DNA of 64,000 nucleotides, taken from assembly GCA_038501785.1 (NCBI GenBank), contig JBAMJR010000086.1:962501-1026500 (forward strand), written 5' to 3'. Positions 18,701-29,247 of this stretch are shown here, piece by piece. The translations under genes were made by a program, and so were the position numbers. Below the pieces are notes generated by a model that searched no databases, was not told the origin of the DNA, and saw only the letters and a list, made by a program, of their open reading frames with translations. This DNA comes from Myoxocephalus aenaeus (lineage: Eukaryota > Chordata > Actinopteri > Perciformes > Cottidae). The first letter of the stretch is position 1. Every line of letters starts with the position of its first letter.

Positions 18701-21531
18701 GTCTTTTTTTTTATTTTATGCTTTGTTTTTTTCCATGCCGAATTACTTTTTTCCCCAGGCAACCTTTCTGTTAAACACAGGTTGAAAGTGGTGATTTTTG
18801 TGCCATTATTTGTGGAGAAACAACATTTTACAGATCTGTTGATTTAAATCAACTAATCATGTTGTCGACAAAATCGTACGAGCGTTAGTTGACTCGGCAT
18901 TTCTTTGGTCGAGGACGGCCCTGTTAAAGGCCCAACCAGTGTATTGATGCAGGAAATACGGCAGATTCCAGTCCTGAACTTTGAGTTTTACTCAACCAAC
19001 CAAAACGCAGCTCTCCTCGAGGACGACGGAGCTTTACAGAATGATGATGTTGGTTATTAAAATGTTCCGGTTGAAGTGATGATTTGATTCCTTGTAACTA
19101 ACATTTCTTGCCCAAGTTGAACTGCCAGGTCTTCACAGTCTGCTCCCTTCCTCCCCTCCCAGGTTATATTATTCCCAGTCATGTGACGGAGGAGATGCTG
19201 TGGGAATGTAAACAGCTGGGAGCTCATTCTCCCTGGACGCTGCTCACAACTCTCATGTTCTTCAACACCAAGTGAGTCGACTTCAGTCATCACACACGAG
19301 TGATTTCTCCATACTGTTCAATAGACATGCAGTAATATTGCCCATTGTGTATCTCTGTACATAATCAATCAATCAATCAATCAATCAATCAAGTTGTATT
19401 TATATAGCACCTTTTCAATCTAATCAAATGCAATTCAACGAGCTTTACAAATTATTGATGAGAGAAAAAAATTTAATAAAATGGAGAGAAGATGAAGAGA
19501 CTGATGCACATCAAAAATAAAGAACGAAAAACATGTAATACAACACTGAATAAATTGGTTAAAAAAGTAAAATTAGAGGAACTTTAAAAAAAAAAAAAAA
19601 TTATAAATACCAAAAGCATAGCAAAAAAAAAACACTGTAGATAATCAAACATAATATTAAGCAATAATAATATAAAACTTTACATTTTTAAAACATAAAA
19701 AAAAAAAAACTTGACTGAATTGATGGGGTTTTTGTTCAGAAATATTAATATTTGCTTGGAGCATAATGGCTGAAAGCGTGTGTTTTTGTTGCTTTGTGGA
19801 GCTGAAGAGAAGAACCAGAGGCTGTCTGGTGCCTTTTTTATAAACTAATATAATAACTTTTAAAATCAAGGTAACCAGGAAAAAGATGTAAAAATGGCCG
19901 TAATATGGGTTCTCCTTTTTGGTCTGAGGTAACACTCAGGCAGCAGAATTTTGACTTAATTGTATCTGGCTTGTTGGGAGACAAGAACGGAGAGTGTTGA
20001 GAGTAAATCTTTGTTTAAACACAAACAATTTCCAATCCCCACATATCGGTGAAATAGAAATCTCCTGCTGTGCCTCCCCTCTGCGCCCATAACCCACCGA
20101 GGTAACGCGTTCTGTTTATCTTTCCACAGGTACTTCAACCTGAAGACGGTGGATCAGCATCTAAAAGTGGCCTTTTCCAAGGTGCTGAGGCACACCAGGA
20201 AGAGTCCCAACAACCCCAAAGACAAGAGCACCAGCATCCGGTACCTCAAGTCAACGGAGCGGTTCATAGGACAGAAAGGTAGGAGATGTTTTTGTGCCTT
20301 TATGTTCAGGATGAATAGCGATGTTCACACTGATTGTTTACGCGTCTTTGCTCAGTCACAGACGACATGTACTCGGAGCAGCTGGAGGACCCGGAGAACC
20401 CGCTGCGATGTCCCATCAAGCTCTACGACTTCTACCTCTTCAAGTGGTAAATATTTAACGTTTTCATCGGGAAACTCAACTCTAACACGACTGTTTTTGA
20501 TTTGATGAAACACAAATCCAATTTATCAACTCGTGAAATTGTATACTGGTAAAAAATGCTTCTTTGTACCACGATGAGAGCCAGAGTTTCTCATTTGAGC
20601 CGTTACCTTTTTAGACGGAACTCTTGCGTTTGCCATCGACATGGGTTGCGCAACACACCTCTACACTCAAGTGGTTAAATTTATGAAGACACCGTTGCTA
20701 GGGAACTGACAAAAAAAACATGGATGCTTTGTAATTGCTTTTTGTGAAAAAAATATTTTTATGTTTTCTGCCTCTTAACAATTTCAAGAGGGGAAAAAAA
20801 TGAAACTAAATTATTTGGCCTCCCGCAAAACAATGTGTCCCTCTCAGCTTGTGAGTAATAATAATCTGAAATAATTAATTAATCAGTCGATTGACAGGAA
20901 ATTTATGATTAATCTTTCGAGCAAATATTTTGGGGGTGTGGCCTGATGTTCAAACTTGACGATGTCATCTCGGGCTCTGAGTAAATGCAATTAGGAGTTG
21001 TTGTTTAAAACAAATTAATTGTTATACATTGTGTAGATTCACACAAATGAGAAATAGAGAATATAATCCCCAGATCCATCATGAAAATAATAGTTTCTTT
21101 GGTCCTGATGTCATCAGGATGAAGTAAACAATCAGCAACACAACAGGAATAACACTGACTTTTCCTTTTTAGACTTAATCAATCACTGAAAATGTGATAT
21201 AACGGCACACTTTTCCACTAATCCTCTCTCGCTTGCATATTAATGAGATTGTAAAAGTTGGCATAAACTGTGACTTTGACATCTGGTTTAAAAAGAATAA
21301 ATTGGTGCTTCTTGTAAATGCGCTCACGCTGAGTTCTCCGTCAGTCCGCAGAGCGCCAAAGGTCGCAACGACACCTTCTACCTGACGCCCGAGCCCGTGG
21401 TGGCGCCCAACAGCCCCATCTGGTACTCCACTCAACCGATCCCGAAAGAACAGCTGGAGCAGATGCTCGCCCGCATCCTCGTCATCCGCGAAATCCAGGA
21501 CTCTATAAACATGTCGGAGAGCGTGCACTAG
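15790..21531 (+). CDS. qrich1: Glutamine-rich protein 1 QRICH1
   Basis: QRICH1 is a nuclear transcriptional regulator, reported to act downstream of PERK in the unfolded-protein response. Eleven coding exons join in phase to 752 aa (human 776): 15790-16047, 16133-16228, 16337-16477, 16576-17355, 17465-17642, 17778-17932, 18083-18197, 19163-19271, 20130-20278, 20356-20446 and 21345-21531. The N-terminal CARD-like helical region (residues 1 to about 86) starts MNNSLDGSGSYEELVRQKAR. A Gln-rich low-complexity middle follows, including KKRKVDMPITVSYALPGQ, which looks like a nuclear localisation signal. The C-terminal third (from about residue 470, PEEGLEVWRLWAERKN) is the domain known to derive from a Crypton-type tyrosine recombinase. 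The start ATG lies 32 nt into the exon and is preceded by an acceptor at 15757. Confidence 0.96.
18035..18078 (+). repeat. (TC)n/C-rich tract at an acceptor
   Basis: A CT dinucleotide run passes into a C run and abuts the AG of qrich1 exon 7. It forms an unusually C-rich polypyrimidine tract. Confidence 0.85.
18760..18925 (+). mobile_element. Truncated hAT-like MITE, same family as the copy at 43967
   Basis: The stretch TTGTGGAGAAACAACATTTTACAG, TTGTCGACAAAATCG and the terminal GGTCGAGGACGGCCCTG match in order the right half of the element at 43967-44202. The left end is absent or too decayed to see. It lies in qrich1 intron 7. Confidence 0.6.
19363..19470 (+). repeat. (CAAT)n plus TTTATATAGCACCTTTTCAA LINE-tail repeat
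   Basis: A CAAT tetranucleotide run is followed by TTGTATTTATATAGCACCTT and a block ending GCTTTACAAATT. This is a typical 3' end of a teleost non-LTR retrotransposon with its short tandem tail. It lies in qrich1 intron 8, followed by A/T-rich sequence. Confidence 0.65.
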
Positions 21532-22571
21532 CCGGACCGGACTCTTCCTCTTCAGCCAGCCTTTGGATTGCTCGTTATCAGTGGTTTTCTTTTCTCTACC
21601 CTCTCTCACGCCCTCTTGTGGTCGTTAAGCGGGTGGCATGTATGTGTTTCTATTCATTATGTGTCGGACTGTACATACAACCAATGCAGCAACGATTCGT
21701 CTTTTCATCGAGGCCGCAACCTGTTCATCTTTCTGTTTTTTAGTTTGGCCAAAGGATGTCTCGTCTTTTTATTGAACCTAGACTCTAATTTAAATGTGAT
21801 TTGAACTGTTGGTTCTCCTTTCACCAATAGTCTGGAATCATCATTCCCCGTTTTTAGTTTTAATCTGTAATATATTTCATATATTTTCACTGGGGTGGGC
21901 CTGCGCCATGCTGCTTTTTATAGACATCCTTTGTGTCTCTACTTTGCCTGCCTTGGCCGCTGTTGGCCGTCACAGTGAAATACCTCGGTGGTATTAAGAC
22001 GACATGCATGGAGGTTAAAAGCAAAATATTTCCAAACCGTGTGAACTCTCCTGTCTGTATTTCTGTTTGCTGTCGGACCGGCTCGGCAGCCTAAAATCAC
22101 ATGAGGACACAAACTTTATTGTAATACGGTTTCACCCTGAAGCTACTAGCACTTACCACATGGTGGAGATGTGATTACTGCTGGATCCTCCTCTTTTTTT
22201 TTTTGCATCTCCATTCCATCACAATCCCCCCCCCCCCAAAAAAAAACTCACCCGGATGAGTTACCTATTGTATCATATATGTTTATTACGCGACAGATGA
22301 AAGACTCTAAGAAGTGGGATAGCCCTTTTATGTTCTATAATGTATAAACAAAATACTCATAGCTCCATGTACTGTAATGGGTTCCAGTCATCGAAGGAGA
22401 ATGGCAGTGCCTGTGTGTTTTTTGAAACATGACCTTTTTTTGTACAGCCACTCTACCACGTGTCGGCCTTTCTAGCGAGTCTGCTCTACCTGCACGTGCA
22501 TCCTTTTACCAAACTATAGTGGTACAAAAATAATGCACAACGATTTAAAAAAAGAACAAACCCTGAATAAA
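21532..22571 (+). other. qrich1: qrich1 3' UTR with AATAAA at 22566-22571
   Basis: About 1.0 kb of non-coding sequence follows the stop codon and ends at a GAATAAAAAG signal. The phosphatase gene on the opposite strand ends at 22883, so the two transcripts converge tail to tail and their 3' UTRs may overlap. Confidence 0.55.
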
Positions 22572-22882
22572 AAGTAATCTCGCAGCATCACGTCATCAAT
22601 AGTGGAGGCAAACAGACACAAACTATGACTCGTGCGGACGTATTTGGGCAGCCGCCTCATTGTTCCCGCCAACGTCACGGCGAGTAATTCACAGTAGAGG
22701 AACCGGTTGGACCGGACCGGCCGGCGGCTTCCTCCATCTTCTTTCCCCCCTTCTATGCAAACTGCTGCGTCGGCGGTTTTGTCAGGCCAGTTTTCCACCT
22801 GCAGGACACGGTGGTCACAGCGGCGTCCCATGAGGGCACTCGGTAGTTTTTAAAAAAACCGTGTTGGTGTTGCTTTTACAGT

Positions 22883-25819
22883 TCAGGGCGAGTGCGAGTC
22901 CGGATTGAACCGTGACGACGAAGGCAGCAGCCTCCTCAGCAGCTTCCCAGGGTGTAACATCTGCTGCACCGCGTTCTGTTGCCGGCCTCCTGCAGCCGTC
23001 TGTCGCCGTTGTTGTTGTTGTTGTTGTTGTTGTTGGGGGTGTCTCCTCCGCCCCCCAGCGTGGCCCCCCCGCCCCGAGGAGCCGCGGGGTTGATCCTGAA
23101 CGTGGCGGTTGATATTTGCGGCGGCGGCTCCCTGAGCTCGTGGCCTGCCGGGGGAACAGAGAACGCCGACGTTAACATGTTTTTAATATTTCCTCACAAT
23201 GGAGTAATGGCGCTCACTGGGTTTGTGTTCTCACCGTGCAGAGGAGCCGCCGCTGAGCCAGTGCAGCAGACACTGATGAACTAACAGGTACTGCTCCTGA
23301 GGAACAAGGATCTGGTGTTGGTGACGTGACGGCAGAGTACACGGCGTTAAAGAGCGGGGAGACGACAGATATGTGAGGAGAAAGCGATGCGATGAGCTGC
23401 ATGTGAAGGGAATTACAATAGAGGTGCACAGGTTCCCTTTACAAACAGCCAATGAGATTTCTCCATTTTATAGATCAAAATATAAAGCTAACATTTAGGC
23501 TAAAGACAAACTGCAACACGGGCGCACGAGTTTAGGACTCATTCATGCAGCACTCTAAACAATTTGAATATTAGGTGCCTTTTTATGTTTTAAACACATA
23601 TATAAATAATTAGATAATTTACTAAGCAATGGGGAAAAGCATAATTCTGAAGTGCCTCCTTTTACATTTTCTGCTACTTTATACTACAATTCGCTTATGA
23701 GTTTAATGCATAGTACATTTTATGGATTATGTTTATAGTTTTGTTGCCAAAGATGAGAAGATCAATACCGCTCTCAATATTTGTTTGTGAAATATGCAGC
23801 GACTCAGCGGTTTAGCTTCACATCTTGCTAAATTAAGAGCTCCCATCATGAGGACTTTCTTTAGTAGCCTCAGTTTAGTACTGGACTACTAATTTAAGAT
23901 AATTGCACATTTTGTGAGTATTTCCATTTTATCTTGTACTCCACTACATTTTAGAGGAACATATTGTACCTATTCCACATCAGTGAGGTACTTTTTAAAC
24001 TATTCTATATAGAAAAACATAAATGTAGAAATATAAAGCATTGTTATACTGGTGATTAAACTACTTAGGAGTACTTTTGATACCTTCTGCTAATACTTTG
24101 AACCCAGGACGTTTGCTGGTAAGTGAGTACTTCTTTTATAAGATATTCAGTACTTCCACCACTGCAGGACTGACCAGGGTCTGGACCATCCACATCCGGT
24201 GGAGCCGCAGGTCCTCCACAGCGGCCCGGATGTCCGGCGGGATGCCCCGGGCGCACAGCTGCATCAGCCACAGCACCGTCACGAATGTCCCCGAGCGCCC
24301 GACACCTGCACTGAGGCGCACAAGGGAGGACTGACTTTAAAACACTGCCTTGTGTGCCACCTGATTTGTTAAAAACGGGTGCCGGGGACCGGAGGTCAGA
24401 GGTCACACCTGCAGTGCACCACGGCCGGCCCCAGGAGGGGAGTCGCTTCCAATTCCTGCCGCACGTGCTCCGTGAAGGCGACGAGCGAGGAGGCGTCTTT
24501 AGGGATGCCCCGGTCCGGCCAGGCCGGGTAGTAGTAGTGTGTGATTGTCCTGTCGGTTGGACAAGCTCTCTGCAACACAAACACTCTCCTTCAGCGCGGC
24601 CACAAGGGCTCCTCTTCCTCCTCCTCCTCTTCCTCTGATTGATTGCTGGTGCGGTCAGCGCACACAGGACCAAACGGGGATGATGGATGCTTCTTTTGTC
24701 TCACCTGTCTGAGGTTAATGGTGGTGATGAAATAATCTGGACCCAGTGTGCGGCTCATCGTCGTCACCTGGATCAGCCCGTGATGAACGGTCCCTCGTTC
24801 CAGAGGCCAATACTTATCACACAGCACCTGTGCGAAGGGGGGGGGGGGAAGTCACAGTTTGACATTTCTGCTCTCATTCACTTTCTTGCCAAGAGTCAGG
24901 TGAGAAGATTGATACCGCTTTGATGCGTCAGTCAGCACCCGGTTAGCTTAGCTTAGCACAAAGACTGGAAATAGGGGGAAACAACTACCCTGGATCTGTT
25001 TTGAATAATAATAATAAAAAAAAAGCTGTTTCCTCCTATTTTCCGTCTTTACGCTAAGCTAACAAATGTCGTCTGGCTGTAGCTTCATATTAAGCGTACA
25101 GACATCAATCTTTTGTGTTATTAGAAGAGTCAGAGGTAAGATGAGCATGTAACTCACACACACACACACTCGGCGTGTGTCTTTCTCACGACGTTCTTGT
25201 GCAGAGAATCCTATCAGCACCTGACAAACACCGGGTGACGTTCAGATCACCTGTTTGCCATCTAATTGCCAAATGTCTCGTTGTTGCAGAAAACGTTTTT
25301 GGTCACAGCATGGATTCTTCTCTGCGGTTCCTCAAAGTCCTAATGTGGTATTTTTGGATCCTTTACATCAATTAGAGTGGTAAAGGAAAAAGTGTTGAGT
25401 TTAGCCCAAATCTGTGCAACAAATTGGATCAACCCCCAATTTTGCTGCAACAATTTACAGACATAACGGAGCAGCTGCCATCATCGTCGTCGTGTTCGAG
25501 CCGTTTCAATTTATTTTCAGTAATTACTTGATTTTTTTATTTCTGATTTATGACTGGAATCACCTAACGTACACTGTGTAAAATGTCTATCTGGCATCTA
25601 CAGTTGACTTCTCAGTGTCCCACAGAGAGGTTTCATGACCTCCCAGTGACACGGTGAGGATGAAAAGGTTTCATGTCAGACCTGGTCCCTGTGTCTCAGC
25701 GCCGTCACCATGACTATAATCCTGACGTTTTGCTCCCACACCATCCTCCAGAAGTCGGCCACGGTGTTGTGCAGAGGGCCCTGAGTGCAGATGAAGTCTC
25801 TCTCCGACCCGCCACCCTG

Positions 25820-25888
<69 letters not shown>

Positions 25889-26421
25889 AGACTTAGGGGG
25901 TCAAGCCGAAAGGCCGGCGTTGTGGGGACGAGGAGGCGAACGGGCGCTTACGGGCACGAAATTTGCGTTGATGTAGTCGGTGTGCGGTTGGGCGTTCTGA
26001 ACCGACAGCCTCACGCGGCAGTGGTCATCTGCAGCCAGACGGAAAGCCAACAAATAAGTCTCGTTACACACTTTCTTTTCTTTCTCGTGTGATACACAGT
26101 AGTTGTTGCACTCACATGGCAATATTTGGGGGTATCTGTTCTTCTCTCTGTTGACCCCCAAGTCCCCCACTCGGGCGGGGAGGTCTTTGCCGACCTCGTC
26201 CAGCTCCTTCAGAGAACCAAAGGCATTAACACGCGTCAAGCTTCTAGCTTCACAAATCCAGACATCTGGTCCAAGTTTAATACAAAAATAGTTTTAAAAC
26301 GTACCTCAAACTCCTGTTTGAAGCCTCTGTTGTCGTTGGCAGCGAGCGCCAGACACCGCAGACGGAAATCCTGCAGGATTTGTGCCCTGGAGAAGGTTTG
26401 CACCCTGCGGGACACCATCAT
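22883..26421 (-). CDS. Protein tyrosine phosphatase, R3 receptor-like catalytic domain
   Basis: This gene encodes a classical phosphotyrosine phosphatase. Nine exons join in phase: 26305-26404 (open to an ATG at 26421), 26116-26206, 25952-26028, 25682-25816, 24705-24827, 24409-24569, 24175-24310, 23235-23296 and 22883-23144, giving about 387 aa from that ATG. All key motifs are present: NREKNRYPQILPYDH, DYINANFVP, TQGPL and DFWRMVWEQ. The WPD loop is AWPDRGIP, the P-loop is VHCSAGVGRSGT, and the Q-loop is QTLEQY. It should therefore be active. Similarity is to R3 receptor phosphatases (PTPRV/H/O/B/J type), but I cannot assign an orthologue. No fibronectin repeats, signal peptide or membrane helix are recognised upstream. 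The last exon encodes an Arg/Gly-rich tail with a poly-Gln run from a (CAA)n repeat. This exon is the least certain. Confidence 0.8.
23008..23035. repeat. (GTT)n / (CAA)n trinucleotide run
   Basis: About nine GTT units lie within the predicted last phosphatase exon. In the phase-consistent frame they encode poly-Gln. In the neighbouring frame they encode poly-Asn. Confidence 0.9.
24895..25135. mobile_element. Fold-back repeat with TTAGCTTAGCAC / GCTAAGCTAA arms
   Basis: The left arm (GTGAGAAGATTGATACC ... GGTTAGCTTAGCTTAGCAC ... GACTGGAAATAGGGGGAAAC) is mirrored by the right arm (GTTTCCTCCTATTTTCCGTC ... ACGCTAAGCTAAC ... GACATCAATC). The element is non-coding and of a type common in teleosts. 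It lies in the phosphatase intron between exons 24705-24827 and 25682-25816. A related copy is at 56395-56720. Confidence 0.6.
25820..25882. repeat. (AC)n microsatellite at a 3' splice site
   Basis: About 31 AC units (GT on the transcript strand) abut the acceptor of phosphatase exon 25682-25816. They replace most of a normal polypyrimidine tract. Confidence 0.95.
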
Positions 26422-27258
26422 GGTCCATTAAACCGCTTTAAGACGACGGATTTGCTCGGACATCATAGTTTAAGTCTGGAGTTATTCTGTGTTTTTCTTA
26501 TTGTCCACAAAAGGGAAAGAACCAAAACCAACAATTATTTGATCCACATAAACATTCTCCGTGTGGTCGAAGCTTTATACGGCTTATTTTCTTTTCGCTG
26601 GCGGACGCGTTCCTCTACACGAGTCAGAATAGTCTCCCAAAAACAACGAAAAACATTCAAATTTGAGTAGAATTGACAGTGACAGCTCCCAGCTGTTTGA
26701 GGACATGATTTATCCTCCTAAATAAATGGAAGTAAACGCTGAGTGTATGTTGTCCACCTAGCTCAAACTAATGTAGTCTAATGCAATAATGATGTAATGA
26801 TGTAATGATGTTGAGCTGCATCGCGACACAGTCGTCTTCGGTGATCTTGTATTTAACTTGTTGGTGTAAATGAGCAATAATGCATTACAGTATTATTATT
26901 ATTATTATTACGTTATATAGTAACTGCAGCCTCCAAAGTAATCGTGAAGTTGAACCAGCACAATAACAATAACTGAACATTGTAGCTTTCGTGAAGGAAG
27001 ATTTATTGCAGGATGTGTGTATGTTAGATATTACTTTGAGCTCATGGTTTTTTACCTCATAAACTGGCAACCAGGTGTCACCTTTGTGAGCCGCTTTCCT
27101 TCAGTAGCGAGTGCCACAGACGGGGGGCAGGAAAGTTAGACGATATTAAGCGACGAAGCGACACATTGTTGGTTTCGGTCTTTTTTTCTTTGTGGGATTT
27201 GTTGACAAAGAAAGAAAAAGAAGTATCTTTTAAGCATATTCTCAGGATGTGTGCTCAC

Positions 27259-27315
27259 CTCATGTTTGTTCTCTCGGTCGTACTCGTCGATGCCAGGATG
27301 ATTTAAATGTTGCTG
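27259..27315 (-). CDS. Possible upstream exon of the phosphatase gene
   Basis: A 57-bp minus-strand segment between a TTTTTCACAG acceptor and a GAG/GTGAGC donor is open and reads QQHLNHPGIDEYDRENKHE. It could be a juxtamembrane or 5' exon, but its phase (0) does not fit the acceptor at 26404, which needs phase 2. Either another exon intervenes or this one is spurious. A further possible donor lies near 27722. Confidence 0.2.
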
Positions 27316-28090
27316 CTGTGAAAAACAAGATACGAAAAGCATCGTAAAGTAAACTTTTATGCATTTAAATGAAATCAATATATCAATGAGCAAGTAATGA
27401 AGCAAACTAAAAAACCCAATGGTTTGCCCCTCCCCTCTCGCCTCTCTCTATTACACGATGTTCCTCCTGGAGTGTGTGACAGCGGAAAAAGAAAACACCA
27501 CTTTTGTGCAGATGAGAGCAGCTGTGAGATACAAGACAGAACATGTCATGAAGAAAAGCTGCGTTCACAAATGTATTTGCTTTAATTTATGCCCTTAAAG
27601 CAGCCGAGTATCTTTCTTTACACGCCATTAAACCCAACCTCGCTGTGCTTCTCCTCTGTATTGCAGCAGAAAGACTCACTCACACGGCTCAACACTCACA
27701 CGACAAAGTGAGTGAAACTCACCTGACCAGATAGAAAACCTGCTCCAGAGAGTTCTTCACCCAAAGCGGCAGCAGGAAGACAAAACAAGCGCTTCAGTGA
27801 GAGGATTACCTCGTCTCCAAAGGGGCCTCTGCTGCAGGGCGTCAGCCTGAAGAGAGAGAGGACTCCACTGCTCCGAGTCGTGTTCAGGTAGTCTGGTTTT
27901 AATCATTCTTTCTAGGGGAGGAGGAAGTGAGCTGGGTGGAGACGGAGGGTGGAGACAGGAACGCTAAATAAACCTCCTGGAGGGACGTCCGTGTGTCGGA
28001 TGGCCTCAGCGGCTCTTTAAACTCACGCGTCAAAAGGTGAAGTTATAATACAGAAGGCACGAGAGACTGGAGGTCATGTGTTTTGTTTTT

Positions 28091-28800
28091 GTTTAGGGTT
28101 AACATATTAGTTCCAGGTTAACATATTAGTTTAGAGTTAACATATTAGTTCCAGGTTAACATATTAGTTTAGAGTTAACATATTAGTTCCAGGTTAACAT
28201 ATTAGTGTAGAGTTAACATATTAGTGTAGAGTTAACATATTAGTGTAGAGTTAACATATTAGTTTAGAGTTAACATATTAGTGTAGAGTTAACATATTAG
28301 TTTCAGGTTAACATATTAGTTTCAGGTTAACATATTAGTTCCAGGTTAACATATTAGTTTCAGATTTCACATATTAGTTTCAGATTTCACATATTAGTTC
28401 CAGGTTAACATATTAGTTTAGGGTTAACATATTAGTTTAGGGTTAACATATTAGTTTAGGGTTAACATATTAGTTTAGGGTTAACATATTAGTTCCAGGT
28501 TAACATATTAGTTTCAGATTTCACATATTAGTTTCAGATTTCACATATTAGTTCCAGGTTAACATATTAGTTTAGGGTTAACATATTAGTTTAGGGTTAA
28601 CATATTAGTTTAGGGTTAACATATTAGTTTATAGTTAACATATTAGTTTATAGTTAACATATTAGTTTAGGGTTAACATTAGTTTATAGTTAACATATTA
28701 GTTTATAGTTAACATATTAGTTTAGGGTTAACATATTAGTTTCAGGTTAACATATTAGTTTATAGTTAACATATTAGTTTCAGGTTAACATATTAGTTTC
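28091..28800. repeat. 19-bp minisatellite (GTTAACATATTAGTTTAGG)
   Basis: About 37 tandem units with consensus GTTAACATATTAGTTTAGG occur in several sub-variants (…TTCCAG, …TTTCAG, …TGTAGA, …TTTATA). A few have GATTTCAC in place of GTTAAC. Blocks of variants recur in the same order, indicating repeated segmental expansion. It lies between the divergent phosphatase and periphilin-like genes. Confidence 0.97.
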
Positions 28801-28999
28801 TACAACTGCCTTGCACGTGCAGCCAGTGCGTAAAACAGGTATAAACAGGTGTGACAGCAAACCAATAAAAAAATAAGGCGGCCTGCGCATGCGTGTTCTC
28901 AGGAGAGCGAAAAGCTCGCTTCTGTTTTCTTTTTTTTTTTGATAAGGCTTCATGACTGCAGTCTGAACCTGATTGGGTGGCTGCAGAAAAGGGAAGTAA

Positions 29000-29247
29000 G
29001 CTAAACCAAAACCATAATGTCAAAGCAGGAAACCGGAGAACACGTTGTGTTGGTCGACATTGTGAGATTCTGCTTTTAATTAAAAAGGTGTCGAAACGAA
29101 ACCTCGAGGCGGACAGGAATGTAAATATTTGACTCTGCAGTTGCAGCGAGGACGATAATGCGAGAGGTCGCACGCGCTTCCTGGTTTCTGGCTTCGACTC
29201 CAGAGAGAGAGAAATAAAATAAAAAAGCTCGGACAAGCGGATAGAAA
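29000..29247 (+). promoter_or_regulatory. Putative promoter and 5' UTR of the periphilin-like gene
   Basis: This moderately GC-rich, CpG-containing stretch lies directly upstream of the first coding ATG, with no TATA box. Assignment rests on position only. Confidence 0.3.

Noticed and set aside
24065..24673. 202-aa minus-strand open frame
   Set aside because: It overlaps real phosphatase exons in a different frame and runs through introns.
28091..28800. A CRISPR-like array
   Set aside because: The units are contiguous 19-mers without spacers in a vertebrate genome, which makes it an ordinary minisatellite.
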